Shown here: positions 33,919-45,946 of the stretch, piece by piece
How the letters are laid out: each line of letters opens with the position of its first letter
Position numbering within the stretch: the first letter of the stretch is position 1
Origin: Avena insularis
Lineage: Eukaryota; Streptophyta; Magnoliopsida; Poales; Poaceae
NCBI GenBank assembly: GCA_023614405.1
Contig: CM042693.1
Location: 158,736,731-158,800,730, forward strand
Direction: 5' to 3'
DNA: 64,000 nt
The notes under the pieces: generated by a model
What the model was told of the DNA's origin: nothing
Seen by the model: the letters and a program-made list of their open reading frames with translations, nothing else
Databases searched by the model: none
Made by a program: the position numbers and the translations under genes

Positions 33919-35781
33919 CTAGTCGGGTATAGGTAGTGGTTGAAGTAATCCTGCCGGTTTCTGATGCTCGGCTTTAACTCTATTGCACACATCACACAGA
34001 GAAATATACTCTGCAATATCTCTCTTTAGGTTATTCCACCAGAATCTATCCTTCACATCCATGTACATCTTCGTGTTACCTGGATGAATTGAGTATGGAG
34101 AATCATGAGCTTCTTGTAAAATCATCTTCCTGATTTCAGGGTCATTGGGAACGCACAAACGCTTCCCATACCAGAGGGTTCCTTGTTCGTCCAGACGAAA
34201 TTCTTTAGTCTTTCCTTCACTTATCCTGACTCTTATTTCTTCCAACTCTTTATCCCCCTTTTGTGCTCCTTGGATTCTTTCTTGGAAGGTGGGCACTATT
34301 TCCATAGTCGCTACGTGTCCTTTCGGGACTATCTCTAGCCTGAGATCCCTGAATTGCTTGCATAAATCCTCTGGGAGTTCCCCTGCGGTAAGTCCATTCA
34401 CATACACCTTACGACTTAAGGCATCATCCACCACATTTGCCTTTCCGGGATGGTACTGTAAATCCAAGTCATAATCCTTAATTAACTCAAGCCATCTTCT
34501 TTGTCTCATATTCAACTCCTTTTGGGTGAAGATGTACTTCAAACTCTTGTGATCTGTGAACACATCACAATGTTTGCCCATGAGGTAGTGTCTCCATACC
34601 TTGAGCGCATGAACCACAGATGCAAGTTCTAAATCATGTGTGGGATAATTGTGTTCGTGGTTCTTAAGTTGTCGAGAGGCATAGGGTACCACTTTCCCAT
34701 CCTTCATCAACACACTTCCAAGTCCTTGTCGAGAAGCGTCACAATAGACTTGAAAATCCTTCTGGATATCAGGCAGACACAGAACTGGTGCCGTTACAAG
34801 GCGTTTCTTCAACTCTTGAAAACTTGCTTCACATGCCTCGGTCCATAGGAATTTCTTTTCCTTTTTCAATAGTTTTGTCATGGGTTTAGCTATCTTGGAA
34901 AAGTTTTCAATGAACCTCCGGTAATATCCTACGAGGCCCAAGAAACTCCTAATATCTCCCACATTCTTGGGTGACTTCCATTCCGTCACGGAAGCTACCT
35001 TACTAGGATCTACGACAACTCCTTTAGCTGAAATAACATGACCAAGGAATCCCACTTCCTTTAACCAGAACTCGCACTTGCTGAATTTGGCATACAACTT
35101 GTGTTCTCTTAGTTTCTCCATAATAAGGCGCAGATGTTTCTCATGTTCCTTCTCATCCTTAGAGTATATGAGTATATCATCTATAAATACCACGATAAAC
35201 TTGTCCAAATATTCCATGAACACCTTGTTCATAATGGTCATGAAGTATGCTGAAGCATTGGTTAGACCAAACAACATTACGGTGTACTCATACAATCCGT
35301 ATCTTGTGGTGAATGTTGTTTTGGGCACATCCTGTTCTCGAATCTTCAGCTGAAAATAGCCTGATCGTAGATCGATCTTTGAGAACACACTAGCTCCTTT
35401 TAACTGGTCAAACAGGTCATTGATGTTGGGTAGAGGATACTTATTCTTGATCGTCACCTCGTTTAACGAGCGGTAGTCCACAACCAGCCTCTTGGTCTTA
35501 TCCTTCTTTTCCACAAATAGGACGGGTGCTCCCCAAGATGACGCGCTGGGTTGAATGAACCCCTTGTACAATTGTTCCCTAAGCTGTTTCTTGAGTTCCT
35601 TTAACTCGTCCACATCCATCTTGTATGGTCTCTTAGCTATCGGCCCCGTGCCTGGCATCAAGTCAATGAGGAACTCAATATCACGGTCGGGTGGCATTCC
35701 TGGTAGTTCCTCCGGGAAGACATCTGGGTATTCCTTTACAATAGGAACCTCCTCCAAGCTAACCCCCTTAAGAGAGTTCAC
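33919..35781 (-). pseudogene. Element F reverse transcriptase, RNase H and integrase zinc domain
   Basis: A 620-residue open stretch. RT, residues about 1-290: [43 protein letters not shown] and the catalytic [12 protein letters not shown]. RNase H, about 330-460: [24 protein letters not shown] and [17 protein letters not shown] acidic sites, with [14 protein letters not shown]. An H2C2-like integrase N-terminal zinc region, about 560-610, shows a [11 protein letters not shown] block. It ends in TAG at 33919-33921, where family members have Trp. Upstream it is continuous with protease except for TAA at 35830-35832. No lesion lies inside the RT catalytic core. Confidence 0.93.
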
Positions 35782-36359
35782 CGTGACCTCTTTAAGTGCG
35801 AAATTTGACTTGATACGAATCCTCTTCCCTTACGGTGTTGTGAGCATGACCGTTCTCTTGGCACAATCTATGATTCCTTCATATTCGGTCATCCAATTCA
35901 TGCCCAAGATTATGTCTAATCCTTGTGATTCTAGAACCACTAGGCTGGTGGAAAAAATGTGTGTCCCAATCCTTAGTTCTAATTCCCGGCAACCGGAGTT
36001 TGCCACTATTTCTCCCCAGGAGAACTTACCCTTAGAGGAAAGTTTATAGTCTCCGTTGGTATCTTGCCTCTATCCACAAATACCCTTGATATGAATGAAT
36101 GCGATGCACTGGTATCAAAAAGAACAACTGCGGGAATGGAATTGAGTTTGAACTTACCAATCACAGAGTCTGGCGCATCACAAGCATCCTCCATAGAAAC
36201 GTGATTCACCGTGGCTTTGACAAACGGATTTGGCTTCTTCCCGTTTCCATTTCCATGGTTGTGTCCATTTCCATTCCCATTGCCATTGCCATTGCCATTC
36301 TTCCTCTCGGGGCAAGAGGTTGCATAGTGCCCTGTCTTGTTGCACTTAAAGCATGTCAC
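35782..36359 (-). pseudogene. Element F zinc knuckle and protease, broken
   Basis: From 36359 the frame runs through a CCHC knuckle (CFKCNKTGHYATSC), a Gly/Asn/His-rich low-complexity linker and the protease active site, which reads DTSASHSF rather than the usual D(S/T)GA. The Gly needed at the active-site turn is thus replaced by Ser. The ORF ends at 36006 after a shift in frame. The rest of protease (LGMNWM block, about 35880) is readable in the RT frame up to TAA 35830-35832. This copy's protease would be inactive. Confidence 0.88.
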
Positions 36360-36491
36360 CTCACTGAGATCCTTTCCATTGCTGCCATTCCCATTGCGGT
36401 TCTTATGCCCATTGTGTTTGTGGCCACCATGGTTATGACCGTTATAGTTGTGGCCATTATTGTTATAAGTTGGTGGTGAGGAATTGCGCGC

Positions 36492-37211
36492 TTACGCAAT
36501 GTAGTGTTTGTGAGGGTTAGATTTCCTCTTGCGGTTTTCTATGCTCTTCCTCTTTGATTCAACCACAATGGCTCTGTCCAGGAGTTCCTGAAAGTTGTCA
36601 AATTTCTGAGCCACAAGCTGAATGGATATCTCGTCATTGAGCCCTCTTAAGAACTCCTCCTGTCTCTTGGCATCAGTGGAAACGTCATCGGGTGCATAAC
36701 GGGCTAGCTTATTGAAAAGCTCACCATACTCGGTGACAGAACGGTGCAGCTGGTGTAGATCGCGAAACTCGCGCCTCTTCAGGGTCATGACACCGGCAGC
36801 CACATGATGAGTGCGAAAAGCTAACTCAAATTGTTCCCAAGTGATAGCATCAATATCCGGGTGGGTGACTTGGTAGTTATCCCACCATTCTGCAGCAGGT
36901 CCTTCAAGCTGGTGTGCGGCATAACGCACCCTGTCGGCTCCGACAGCTTGCACGGTGTCTAGCTTCTTGTTAATCGTACGCAGCCAGTCATCGGCGATGA
37001 TTGGTTCAATGCTGCTAGTGAAGGTAGGTGGATTCAACCTCAAAAACCGAGTCAAGCGATCCTGTTGAGGAGGTTGCAGAGGTGGTGGTGGCGGCGGGTT
37101 GTTGTTGTTGTTTTGCATGTTCTGAGTGAGCAGTTGGATCAGCTGGTTCTGAGTGGCCAAAAGTTGTGCTATTTCTGGCGGGATTTCGGAGTTCGCACGT
37201 CTTGGCGGCAT
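36492..37211 (-). pseudogene. gag: Element F gag, ended early by a TAA
   Basis: Starts at 37211 (MPPRRANSEIPPEIAQLL). It has a Gln/Asn/Pro-rich N-terminal region with runs of Asn and Pro, then the Retrotrans_gag domain at about residues 60-215 (DDWLRTINKKLD, AEWWDNY, WEQFELAFRTH, FNKLARYAPDDV, FLRGLNDEI). TAA at 36492-36494 stops it before the zinc knuckle. The knuckle and protease continue in the same frame after the stop, so the ancestral gag-pol was one ORF. It lies 213 nt after orf0. Confidence 0.88.
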
Positions 37212-37424
37212 CTGTGGGGTTTAAGAGAATAGTTAAGAAATAGACAGAAAGACTAAGTAATAAACTCCTACCCTTATGAAAACACACCAAGCACACAAGG
37301 CACACAAGACATAATAACACAGCTTAACACAGAAAACAACCAAGTTTAACTAAACCAGACTTGTCTTGGTATTTATTACATTTGCGAATAACGTTTTACT
37401 ATAGAATTAAAGGTGGTCCAACTA

Positions 37425-38363
37425 TTACACATCTTCCACGCCTTCCTCTTCCTCGTCCTCGAACAAGTAGCCTTCCTTCTCTAGAGTTGTCTTGTACAAC
37501 TCCATGTCCTTTGTGGTGGCTTCAAGCTTCTCTTGGAGGTTCTTTATCTCATCCTGTAGCTTTTTGGTAGTGGCTTCTAGCTGCTCCCGAAGTCCCTCCT
37601 CGCTTTGTAGCTCCTCCACTAAACTTGACTTCTTTGCGGCTTCAAGTTGCTTTGCCAAGTCCCTCTTGGAAGCACGCACATCATTGATTATCTTACAAAG
37701 GCCTTCAGTTTGCACTTCATCTCCATCGATTTGCTGTTTGAGTTCCCTAATTCTCTTGTTTTTATTTATCACCCTCTTCTCTTGGTTAGCGAACTTCTTC
37801 TCTTGGTCCTGGAATTTTATCTCTTGGAGCTTCATTGCCTCCTCCTGCTGCTTGATCATTTCATCCTTCTCCTTGATGAGGGCGCACAGCTCGTCGTTCT
37901 TCAACATCTCGAGGAAGGTACCCTTTTCAAGGTCATCGATGTGGCTCTCCAAGTCTTGATATTGTGTTCTTCGGCGCTTGGTAGAAGTTCTTTCCTCAAG
38001 GGTTAACTCCATGGGAACTCCTTCCTCATCTCGTCTTCCAAAGAGGCCGCCGCAGTGTCCTTGGAGAGATTCATGATGACGTCCACATAGGCGACCAATG
38101 AGTTGTTGCAAGCTGATGCTAAGGGCCGTCTCCTTGGAATTGCTAACTATGTGGATTGCTATGTCTTCCTCCGGGTTCTTGCCTCGCTCTTTTCCTGGCT
38201 GAATGACCTTGACTCCCCAACAGCCGTCCTTGTGGAGTTTCTTCATTATGCTCCCCTGGATTGTTGGGAGAGGAAGGTCCAAACATGTGAGTAGATCCAT
38301 GAGGCATCCACCAAAGTGAAGGGGCTCGATGTCCGCGACGGTGTCGTAGAGGAAGCTTGTCAT
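37425..38363 (-). CDS. Element F orf0: 312-residue coiled-coil protein upstream of gag
   Basis: Intact ORF from 38363, about 150 nt inside the primer site. Residues 1-130 look globular (DIEPLHFGGCLMDLLTCLDLPLP near the start). Residues about 130-295 are a long, highly charged, Glu/Lys/Gln-rich coiled coil with repeated LEATTK-type units. The last 15 residues are acidic. Overall architecture (globular head, coiled coil, acidic tail) parallels the orf0 of Element A, but I see little residue-level identity. No catalytic motif is visible. It is still open although the gag-pol of the same copy carries at least four stops and a frameshift. The position is known from RIRE3/RIRE8-type elements; the function is not known. 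Confidence 0.75.
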   Translation of the reverse strand: MTSFLYDTVADIEPLHFGGCLMDLLTCLDLPLPTIQGSIMKKLHKDGCWGVKVIQPGKERGKNPEEDIAIHIVSNSKETALSISLQQLIGRLCGRHHESLQGHCGGLFGRRDEEGVPMELTLEERTSTKRRRTQYQDLESHIDDLEKGTFLEMLKNDELCALIKEKDEMIKQQEEAMKLQEIKFQDQEKKFANQEKRVINKNKRIRELKQQIDGDEVQTEGLCKIINDVRASKRDLAKQLEAAKKSSLVEELQSEEGLREQLEATTKKLQDEIKNLQEKLEATTKDMELYKTTLEKEGYLFEDEEEEGVEDV

Positions 38364-38514
38364 CTTTGAGTTAGAAGAATGAAGGTTAGATACTTAAAAA
38401 AGTAGAGGAAGGCAGATACTAGAAGTGCGGAAAATAACTTAGTAGGAAAACAAGTAAGGCACTAAAGTTAGAGGTGGTTCCAATCCTAGGGTCACGTCCT
38501 ACAAGCAACGATGT

Positions 38515-38526
38515 GCTCTGATACCA
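38515..38526 (-). promoter_or_regulatory. Element F primer binding site (initiator tRNA-Met)
   Basis: The minus strand reads TGGTATCAGAGC, two bases from the 5' LTR edge at 38529. Confidence 0.93.
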
Positions 38527-38528
38527 TC

Positions 38529-41500
38529 TGTAGTTACCTCGGATCGGTAAGGATCCTAAGTCCCTGTGATTAACATGCTAGTCCCTGGATCATTAGCTAG
38601 CACTCACAGTCGATGAAATATCATGTAAAACACAAAGTCTTTATTACACGGAGAATCTAGAGTATGAATTTATTACAAAAATTGCTTAGCATTATGCTAG
38701 CTCAAATAACAACGGAAACATAAAAGCAGCATGAGTCCATCAACGCCCAGGCTTGTCGAGTGTAGACCCGTGATCCCTACGCACCTTTCAATCTTCGGAT
38801 TCTGCACATAAGACGTGCAGCCAACAAGTTGGGTCAATACTTTGAATGTATTGGCAAATTACACCAAGGAGAGAAAAGACTATCTCTACATGCAAGGCTG
38901 GTATAGGCTGTAGAGTTCATTTGCTCAAAAGCTAGTTTTCTTAAGTAAAGAGAAGAAGAGAGGATTGTCCTACTTTGTAAACATTTGCTTAGATAAGATA
39001 AGGTCGAGTGGCACACGAGGATATTACGCACCAAGTGTCCAAAAAACCAAACACTTGGATATTACGCACCAAGCGTCACTTGGATATTACACACCAAGTT
39101 CCCAAATTCCCACCCATTAGCGATATTACGCACGCCATGGGGTTTCAAAACTTTGTTTTTAGAAAAGAGAGAGGAAGATCCTTCAGAGGCTCCATCCTTA
39201 AGACACTCATTGTTGTTCTGTTACCGTGAACACGGCTGATCGATCAGATTGCAATACTCTCGAGAGTTTGTGCATTTACCCACAATCCACGATCAAGTCC
39301 TTTTACAGACAAGACCATGGCGAGGCTTTCCTTAGTAGCCCTCTACCTTCCTGGATCCAACCGTGCCAAGAACCTCCAAATGTTGGTACCGGTGAGGTTT
39401 CCACTAAGTACTAGGCCAAGACAGAGCCCATAATGTATTGTGGTTGACCTGGAAGCTTCTGAATTCAAACATGGCACTTCTTTGATTCTTGGGGCCGTCC
39501 TCCACCAAAATCTCACTCGTTGACCCGACAACCATTCCCAGCTTTAAGAAAACTTAGTTTTATTTTGAAGTGGATTTGAGAAGAAAAGTTTGCTCTAGAG
39601 AGCCTTTATACTTAGAAAAATTCTTTGTCTTTCGAACCCCCCAACGGTACTTTGTATATTTAGCATAGCAAGCAATACTTAGCAAAACAGGGGTAACCTA
39701 CTAGGATGGGAAATCCTAAGTATAGCTACTCATGGCATACTACAAAATCATCGCACTTGCAAAATAATACTAAGGAAAATTCTACTAGATCATCCTACAC
39801 ATGCATACTACAGAATTTTGAAGATCACATGCATATAATCAAAACTGGGACAAAATTATGAACAAGTGGTGTAACTTGCCTTGATCCGAGCAACACTCTA
39901 CACAATAGCACTCCTTAACGCACTCCGAGCAATCTAATGAATCACAAACAAAGATCTGATCACAACTTGCTCAAAGCATATCACAAAGAAAATCATGCAT
40001 GCATGCAACATGGTATTTTATGCAAGGTTGGTTCTTCTAAATTGACCAAGGTAGCAAGTTTGGGTTGTGATAGTGTAAGGGTGTCACTAGAATTGATTTT
40101 CCAAAGATTTAGATCTATTTAGATCTAATTGAATCACTAAAAACAATTCCTAGGTTTAAAGGAGCTCAAACCATCTAATTAGCCCAAGTTAGATCTAATG
40201 ATCCTAAGCAAAGCTTAATGATTTGGATCAGTAGGTATTGTGGATACAAAGTTTTTGCAACAAGAATCAATTAAAATAGAATTTTAATTATTTTTCTATA
40301 GATTAAACTCTCTAATCTATTGATTAAAATCTACACCTAAAAACTTACTGTGAACCTGGGATGTTATTGCAGATTTGGATTCTACTCAAAATTAGGAATC
40401 CAACGGTATATCATAAGCTAAAATTGGCCAAGTAGTTATTTTTCTATGATTTTTGCAATATTAAACCTAATCTGTAAAAATCAAAACAATCAACCTGAAC
40501 CCTAGCTCAGATCGCGCCAAGTGGCGGCTTCGGGTTGGGTCAGCTGGCCAGGCGGGCGACGCGGCGCGGCGACGACGCGCTTGCCACGCGGCTTGCCACA
40601 CGGTGCTGCGTGGTTGGCCGATACCCCTTCGGGTTTGTATCTAATCTGAACCGCAGGTTACAAATCGGACGGATGAGAGGGGCGCGGCGACTTACTGCGG
40701 TGGCGACGGAGGCGTTGGGTGGCGGTGGCGTCGGTGACGATGGTCGGCGGCGCTCTGGTGGCTCCCCGAGGTGGCGGTGTTGTCGATGGAGCGCGTCTGG
40801 TCCTTGCGGTCACGCTCGTGTCCTCGTCGTTCCTCCTCGCTTCCTCGACTATCGGCAGGGTCCCGCCATTCTTCTCCGTTCCTGGCGGCGCTCCGGCGAG
40901 CAATCGCGGATGCGTTTCTGCGAGAGAGAAGAGGAAGGGCCCACGGCGCGAATCAGTGGTGAACGAGGAACAACTCTAGGGGAAGGAAGGAGCGAGAGGT
41001 GGTCCCGAATGTCTCGGCGAGGTCCAACCTGACGGCGGCGGCGCGAATCGTCGATCGTCTAGGGTTCCGCAAGGGGAAAGATTGGACGAGGTGAGGCCGA
41101 GGGTGGCGGGGGTTTATATGGGGGTGGAGACTTGGGCGAGGGGGCTCGGATCGCCGCGAATCCTACCGGATTCGGTTCGAACTCGTGCAGGCAGAGGACT
41201 CCTGCTCGAGGTAGGGGACGAGCGGGTGGTTCCCGCGTGTCGGTGGCGGAGAGGACAAGTGGGCCGGTGCTGGGCTGCGGCGGCTGGCGGTGGCTGGCGT
41301 GGGCGCTGGTGTGGGCTGCACACACCAGCTAGGTTAGCCAACCTTTTTTTTTTCTCTTTTTTCAGTTTTCAATTTCTCGTTTGGTAAAACTCAAATAACT
41401 TTTGCAAGACAAGTCAAAAAGTGTTGAAACTTGTTTCCAAATTTTTGTAAAAATAAGGTGGTCAACATAGGACCATGGTTTACTGTTTTTACATAGTTTA

Positions 41501-41674
41501 TTGAAGGGTCAAACTACTACAACAAAAGTGCTCACTTATGGAAACAATTAATAGGGTTTTTAATAGGTTTAGGTGTTAGGATTTTTTTATTGCAATTTTC
41601 AATTGTAGGATGCAATGGTGCAAGGATGATGCATGGCACTAATAACATCCTAATGCAAAATCTAGGATGTTACA
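38529..41674 (-). repeat. Element F 5' LTR, 3146 bp
   Basis: Partner of 29660-32802. TATA-like CATATAAA lies at 41113-41120, followed on the minus strand by a GC-rich leader region. It carries the same four-copy GATATTACGCACCAAG-like motif family near 39019-39137. A duplicated GCTTGCCACACGG-like unit near 40579-40604 is absent from the other LTR. Confidence 0.93.
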
Positions 41675-41715
41675 TGGTCTATTTAGACATTCAGGCTTTA
41701 TGGGACCCGCATGAC

Positions 41716-43292
41716 TGAGGCGGCTCAGTTGTAGAGCTTCGTTGGGAGACCCCAAGAGGAAGGTATGAAGAACACAGTGGCAAATTTTCCCTCAGTTATG
41801 AAACCAAGGTTATCGAACCAGTAGGAACAAGGAAACAACTCCAAGGTGTTGCTAGAAACTTGGAATCCTGCACAACACAAATTGAAGACTTTGCCCCAAC
41901 TTACAGTGAGTTTGTCAATCTCACTAGTTTGCTGAAAACAAAGATTTAATGTATAGTGTGGAAGGTAATGGTTCCTTGCAGAAAGTAAACAGTAACAGTA
42001 GATGATGTATCAATGCTAAAGATTGGACCGGGGTCCACAATTCACTGGAGGTGCTCTCCTTAAGATAAATAACATAACATGGTGGGTAAATAAATTACAG
42101 CGGGGCAATTGACAGGACTGGGCAAGACATAACAATGCAATACTAGACATTCATGATTCCTATGATATTTGATTGGGCATTACAACATATACATATACCA
42201 CCGTCCAACTGCATCTATGACTAATAATCCACCCTTAGGTTATCATCCGAACCCCCTCCAGTATTATGTTGCAAGCGACGGATAACTGCATTAAGCAATG
42301 TGTGTAAAGTAAACAATACAATTGTTCCATGAACAAAAGATTGTTGTTTTATCCCTAGTAGCAACAACACATCTATAACCTTAGAGATTCCTGTCACTTC
42401 TCCAAATTCAATGGAGGCATGAACCCACTATCGAGCATTAATACTCCCTCTTGGAGTCACTAGCATCTACTTGGCCAAGATAGCTACTAGCAACAGAGAG
42501 CATGGAAGATCACAAACAACACATACATGATAGAATCAATAATCAATAAGACATGATAGAATCAATAATCAATATGACATAGTATCTCAATATCCATTGG
42601 GTCCCCACAAACACAACATGTATGATTACAAATAGATGATCTTGATCATGAACAGAGCTCACAAGATCTAAACATGAAAGCACAAAGGAGGAGAAATAAC
42701 CATCTAGCTACTGTATGGACCCATAGTCCAAGAGTGAACTACTCACGCATCATACTGGAGGCTGGCATGGTGATGAAGAAGGCCTCCAGGATGATCTCTC
42801 CCCTCCGGCAGGGTGCCGGGAAGAGCTTCCCATCCCCTCGATCTTGGGACGATGATGGCGGCGGCTATGGACTATTTCGTGGAGATTTGATCAGGTGTTT
42901 AGGGTTTTGGCATTGGGGGTTTATATAGGCGAAGAGGCAAGGCAGGAGGACAACCAGGGGCCCACACCCTTCCCTAGTGCGGCCTAGGGTGGGCCCGCAC
43001 CTGGGGGTGCGGGCGCCCTGTGGCACCCCTCCGTCTCTCCTCTGGACTCCATGTTCTCCTCGGTGAAATATTAACTTTGGATTTTGTCCCGTCCAATTCC
43101 GAAAATATTTCCTTACTAGCTTTTCTGAAACCAAAAACAGCAGAAAACAGGCAACTGGCACTGCAGCATCTAGTTAATAGGTTAGTCCCATAAAATGTAT
43201 AAAAATACCTCAAAGTATAGACAAAGCATAGCAAAGTGGATACTAAACAAGCATGGAACATAAAAAATTATAGATACGTTTACGATGTATCA
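41716..43292 (-). repeat. Element G 3' LTR, 1577 bp
   Basis: Same family as the LTRs of Element D. A TATA box reads CCTATATAAA on the minus strand at 42920-42929. The outer end has TGAGGCGG instead of TGATGTGG in the partner LTR. Confidence 0.9.
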
Positions 43293-45946
43293 AGCATCCC
43301 GAAGCTTAACTCCTGCTCGTCCTCGAGTAAGTAAGTGATAAAAAGAATAATTTTTGAGGTGACATGCACCATCACAATCTTGATCAAACTATTTGCAAGC
43401 ATTGAAAGCTGGGATCAAAGTACTATAAACATGAGCTTGAAAGATTCATTTTAACAATAAGACATAGTAAATATGCTGCAACATGAAAGGATACAAACAA
43501 AGATCATGAATAACAATGCATTGAAAGACGTTTGTTTGTTTCGCATATAGAAAACATAGCATAGTGGTATTAAGTTTGTCCCTCATGGAGTAGCAAAACA
43601 TAAATGCATAGGACACCTTCAAAGTTCATAAGGGTGACTAGATACAAATAGTTCAAGAAGAAGCAATATCAACATTATGAATCAATCAATAAATTTTGGG
43701 ACAATGCACATAAAACTAAGAATGACAACTATGCTCTCTTAATTGGTGCCTAAGGATAGAAGGTGGAGACGCAATATAAAAGTGGAAGAAAGGCCCTTCA
43801 AAGGGAAGCAGGGATTTCAAGTTTCATAAAGAGCTTCCAAAAATTATGGTACTTGTTAGATTTCAGCTCTCATTGCCCCTATCATAAGCATCTTGAAGTG
43901 ATTAAGGTTAAAGTGAACAAATATGGAGTATATGCTTGACAAAGTATAAGTTGGCAATCTCATGTCCCTTGAGTACGAGGGCCGTTCCTCATGCTACTCA
44001 ACTTTATTTACTGGTAAGTTCTTGTCATTGTAAGTATATGTGTATTATAGAGAACCGCCAACGGGGTACCCCTTGCCCCATGACACGGGAGCTATCCCAT
44101 ATCAAAATGACAAGGCAACAGACAATGAGCATCTCAACAATCTTCTTATTTACCATGGAAAATGGTGCTTTTTTCTCTTCTTTCCTCATTTTTTTCTTTT
44201 TCTATTCTCTCTTTTTTCTATCTATATCTTTTTTATAAGAAGAATGCTTCATAGATTTCTCACTATGGTAATGCTGCAAGTTTCCACCACGATTAGGCAT
44301 GGCTTGGGCTAGCGGATGAGGCGTTTCTCTAACACATATACATAACTCCATGGACTTACAAGCTCCCCTTTTATTTCACACCGCCTACATCCATAAACAA
44401 AAGAGCATGATATCAACTGGGTAGAAAGCGTTCCCCGTGACAGCACGGTTCTGCTAATTCCCAACTTATAAGTACAATCATATACAACATGGATGACACA
44501 ATGGTTCAAGTTTATTAGGGGCAAGAAAAATAAAGTGTTCCATCAAGTTTGTGAGAGCTTTAATCACTAATTTTCACATAACAATTTTAATTTGGAAGAT
44601 AGATAAAACAAGAGTATACTTTGAATGATGTAACACACCATGTATAGGAATTTATAGTGGACACTTTGGAATAACTTGGTTTCTGGGGAGTTGGATGCAT
44701 GAGTAGAGATTACTCAATACAAGTGGAGGCTAGCAAAAGACTGGGAGCGACCAACTAAGAGAGCAATAATGGCCATAATCATGCAGAGCGACAAAAAAAT
44801 TATCAATCAAAGCATAAAGTGGTGTCACAAGTCAAAAACTAAATTATCATAGAGGCTAAGGTGACTGGTTCAAAGTCATTGTGAGCATGTGCTAAGTCAA
44901 TCCAACCAAATCATGAAAGGAGAATACCACAATACTATGCTTTTGTATGCTAAAACAACGCACGATTCTATCATGGCACATTAAGCAATCTCAATTGTTT
45001 GGAACTAGTCATGCCACAGCAATAATCACTAAGCATAAGGTCAAAAAACATCTAGCATGACATGATAAATTCTAAACCACAGTCAAAGCAAGCTCTCTTT
45101 TGTACCACTATAAGCATGAAACTTTCTACTCTTTTCCAACACCAATCAACATATTTGAAACATCACAGAGAAAGCGGGGGTCCAACTACTTTATTCAAGC
45201 AAACTAAGCAAACGAAAACCAAAAACGAAAACTAAGATGCTCCAAGAACAACACAACTGTGCATGAAACAATAAAAAGGTAGTGTCTAGAAAGAGACCTG
45301 AGATTTGAAGAAGGGGATGCCTTGGGCATACACAAGATTTGACGCTTTTACCTCTTGAATATTTCTTGGGGTGACACGGAGTGGCATCCCCAAGCATGAG
45401 CTTTCATTAGCAACATTAGTGCATTCAAGATAAATAACCTTTTGTTTAGTTTCAAAACAGCAAAACTTTCATTAAAAACACAAGCTAATGTAGAAATTCC
45501 CTTAAAAAGCTCAATTCACCAAAAAGAACTCAAAAGGAAATCGATAAGAGACAAATGCAAATAATGGCAGAAATCTATTAAAACAGACCAGCAGGTAAAA
45601 CCCTATTTTTTCTAAGAGCTTCTGTTGCTCAAATAAAAAAGTGTTGAACTGACGGAAGTTATATAACTACATGGGGGCTTTACTCAGAAAGTTATAGCTC
45701 AATCCGAGATACAGAGATTTTTTACGAATTTTTACAGTGAAGCACAAAAATCTGTTTCGGGACAGCAACTTTCCCAAATCTTACTTCCCTCTCATTAGAG
45801 GTTATTCTTAGCACAAAAATCAAATAAAAAGGATAAGGAGCATTTATTACAGAAGTAATAACTTACAAGACTCGAGAAAACTATTGGACTATCTCCTAAG
45901 AAGTACTTTTCTTTAACACCTTTAAGTTAGGCACAAGAAGCAAGAA
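43293..45946 (-). other. Element G long 3' non-coding region
   Basis: About 2.65 kb without a protein-like ORF, colinear with 21269-23985 of Element D. A pyrimidine-rich stretch lies near 44170-44235. The region where pol would be expected holds no RT or integrase motif. Confidence 0.78.

Larger units (their letters stand above)
29660..41674 (-). mobile_element. Element F: complete Tekay-type chromovirus, 12.0 kb
   Basis: Full-length element with LTRs 29660-32802 and 38529-41674, both TG...CA, flanked by the perfect 5-bp duplication TGGTC (29655-29659 and 41675-41679). Minus-strand order: 5' LTR, PBS 38515-38526, orf0, gag, protease, RT, RNase H, integrase, chromodomain, purine tract, 3' LTR. 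The LTRs are mostly identical, with local differences near 29660-29950, 30470-30690 and 32395-32460, so it is moderately young. Gag-pol reads in one frame but is broken by several stops and at least one frameshift. It is inserted between gag and protease of Element E. Confidence 0.95.

Noticed and set aside
36099..36479. 126-codon plus-strand ORF
   Set aside because: Antisense shadow of the Element F zinc-knuckle and Gly/Asn/His repeat region.
37492..38006. Two long plus-strand ORFs
   Set aside because: Antisense shadows of the highly biased coiled-coil orf0 of Element F.
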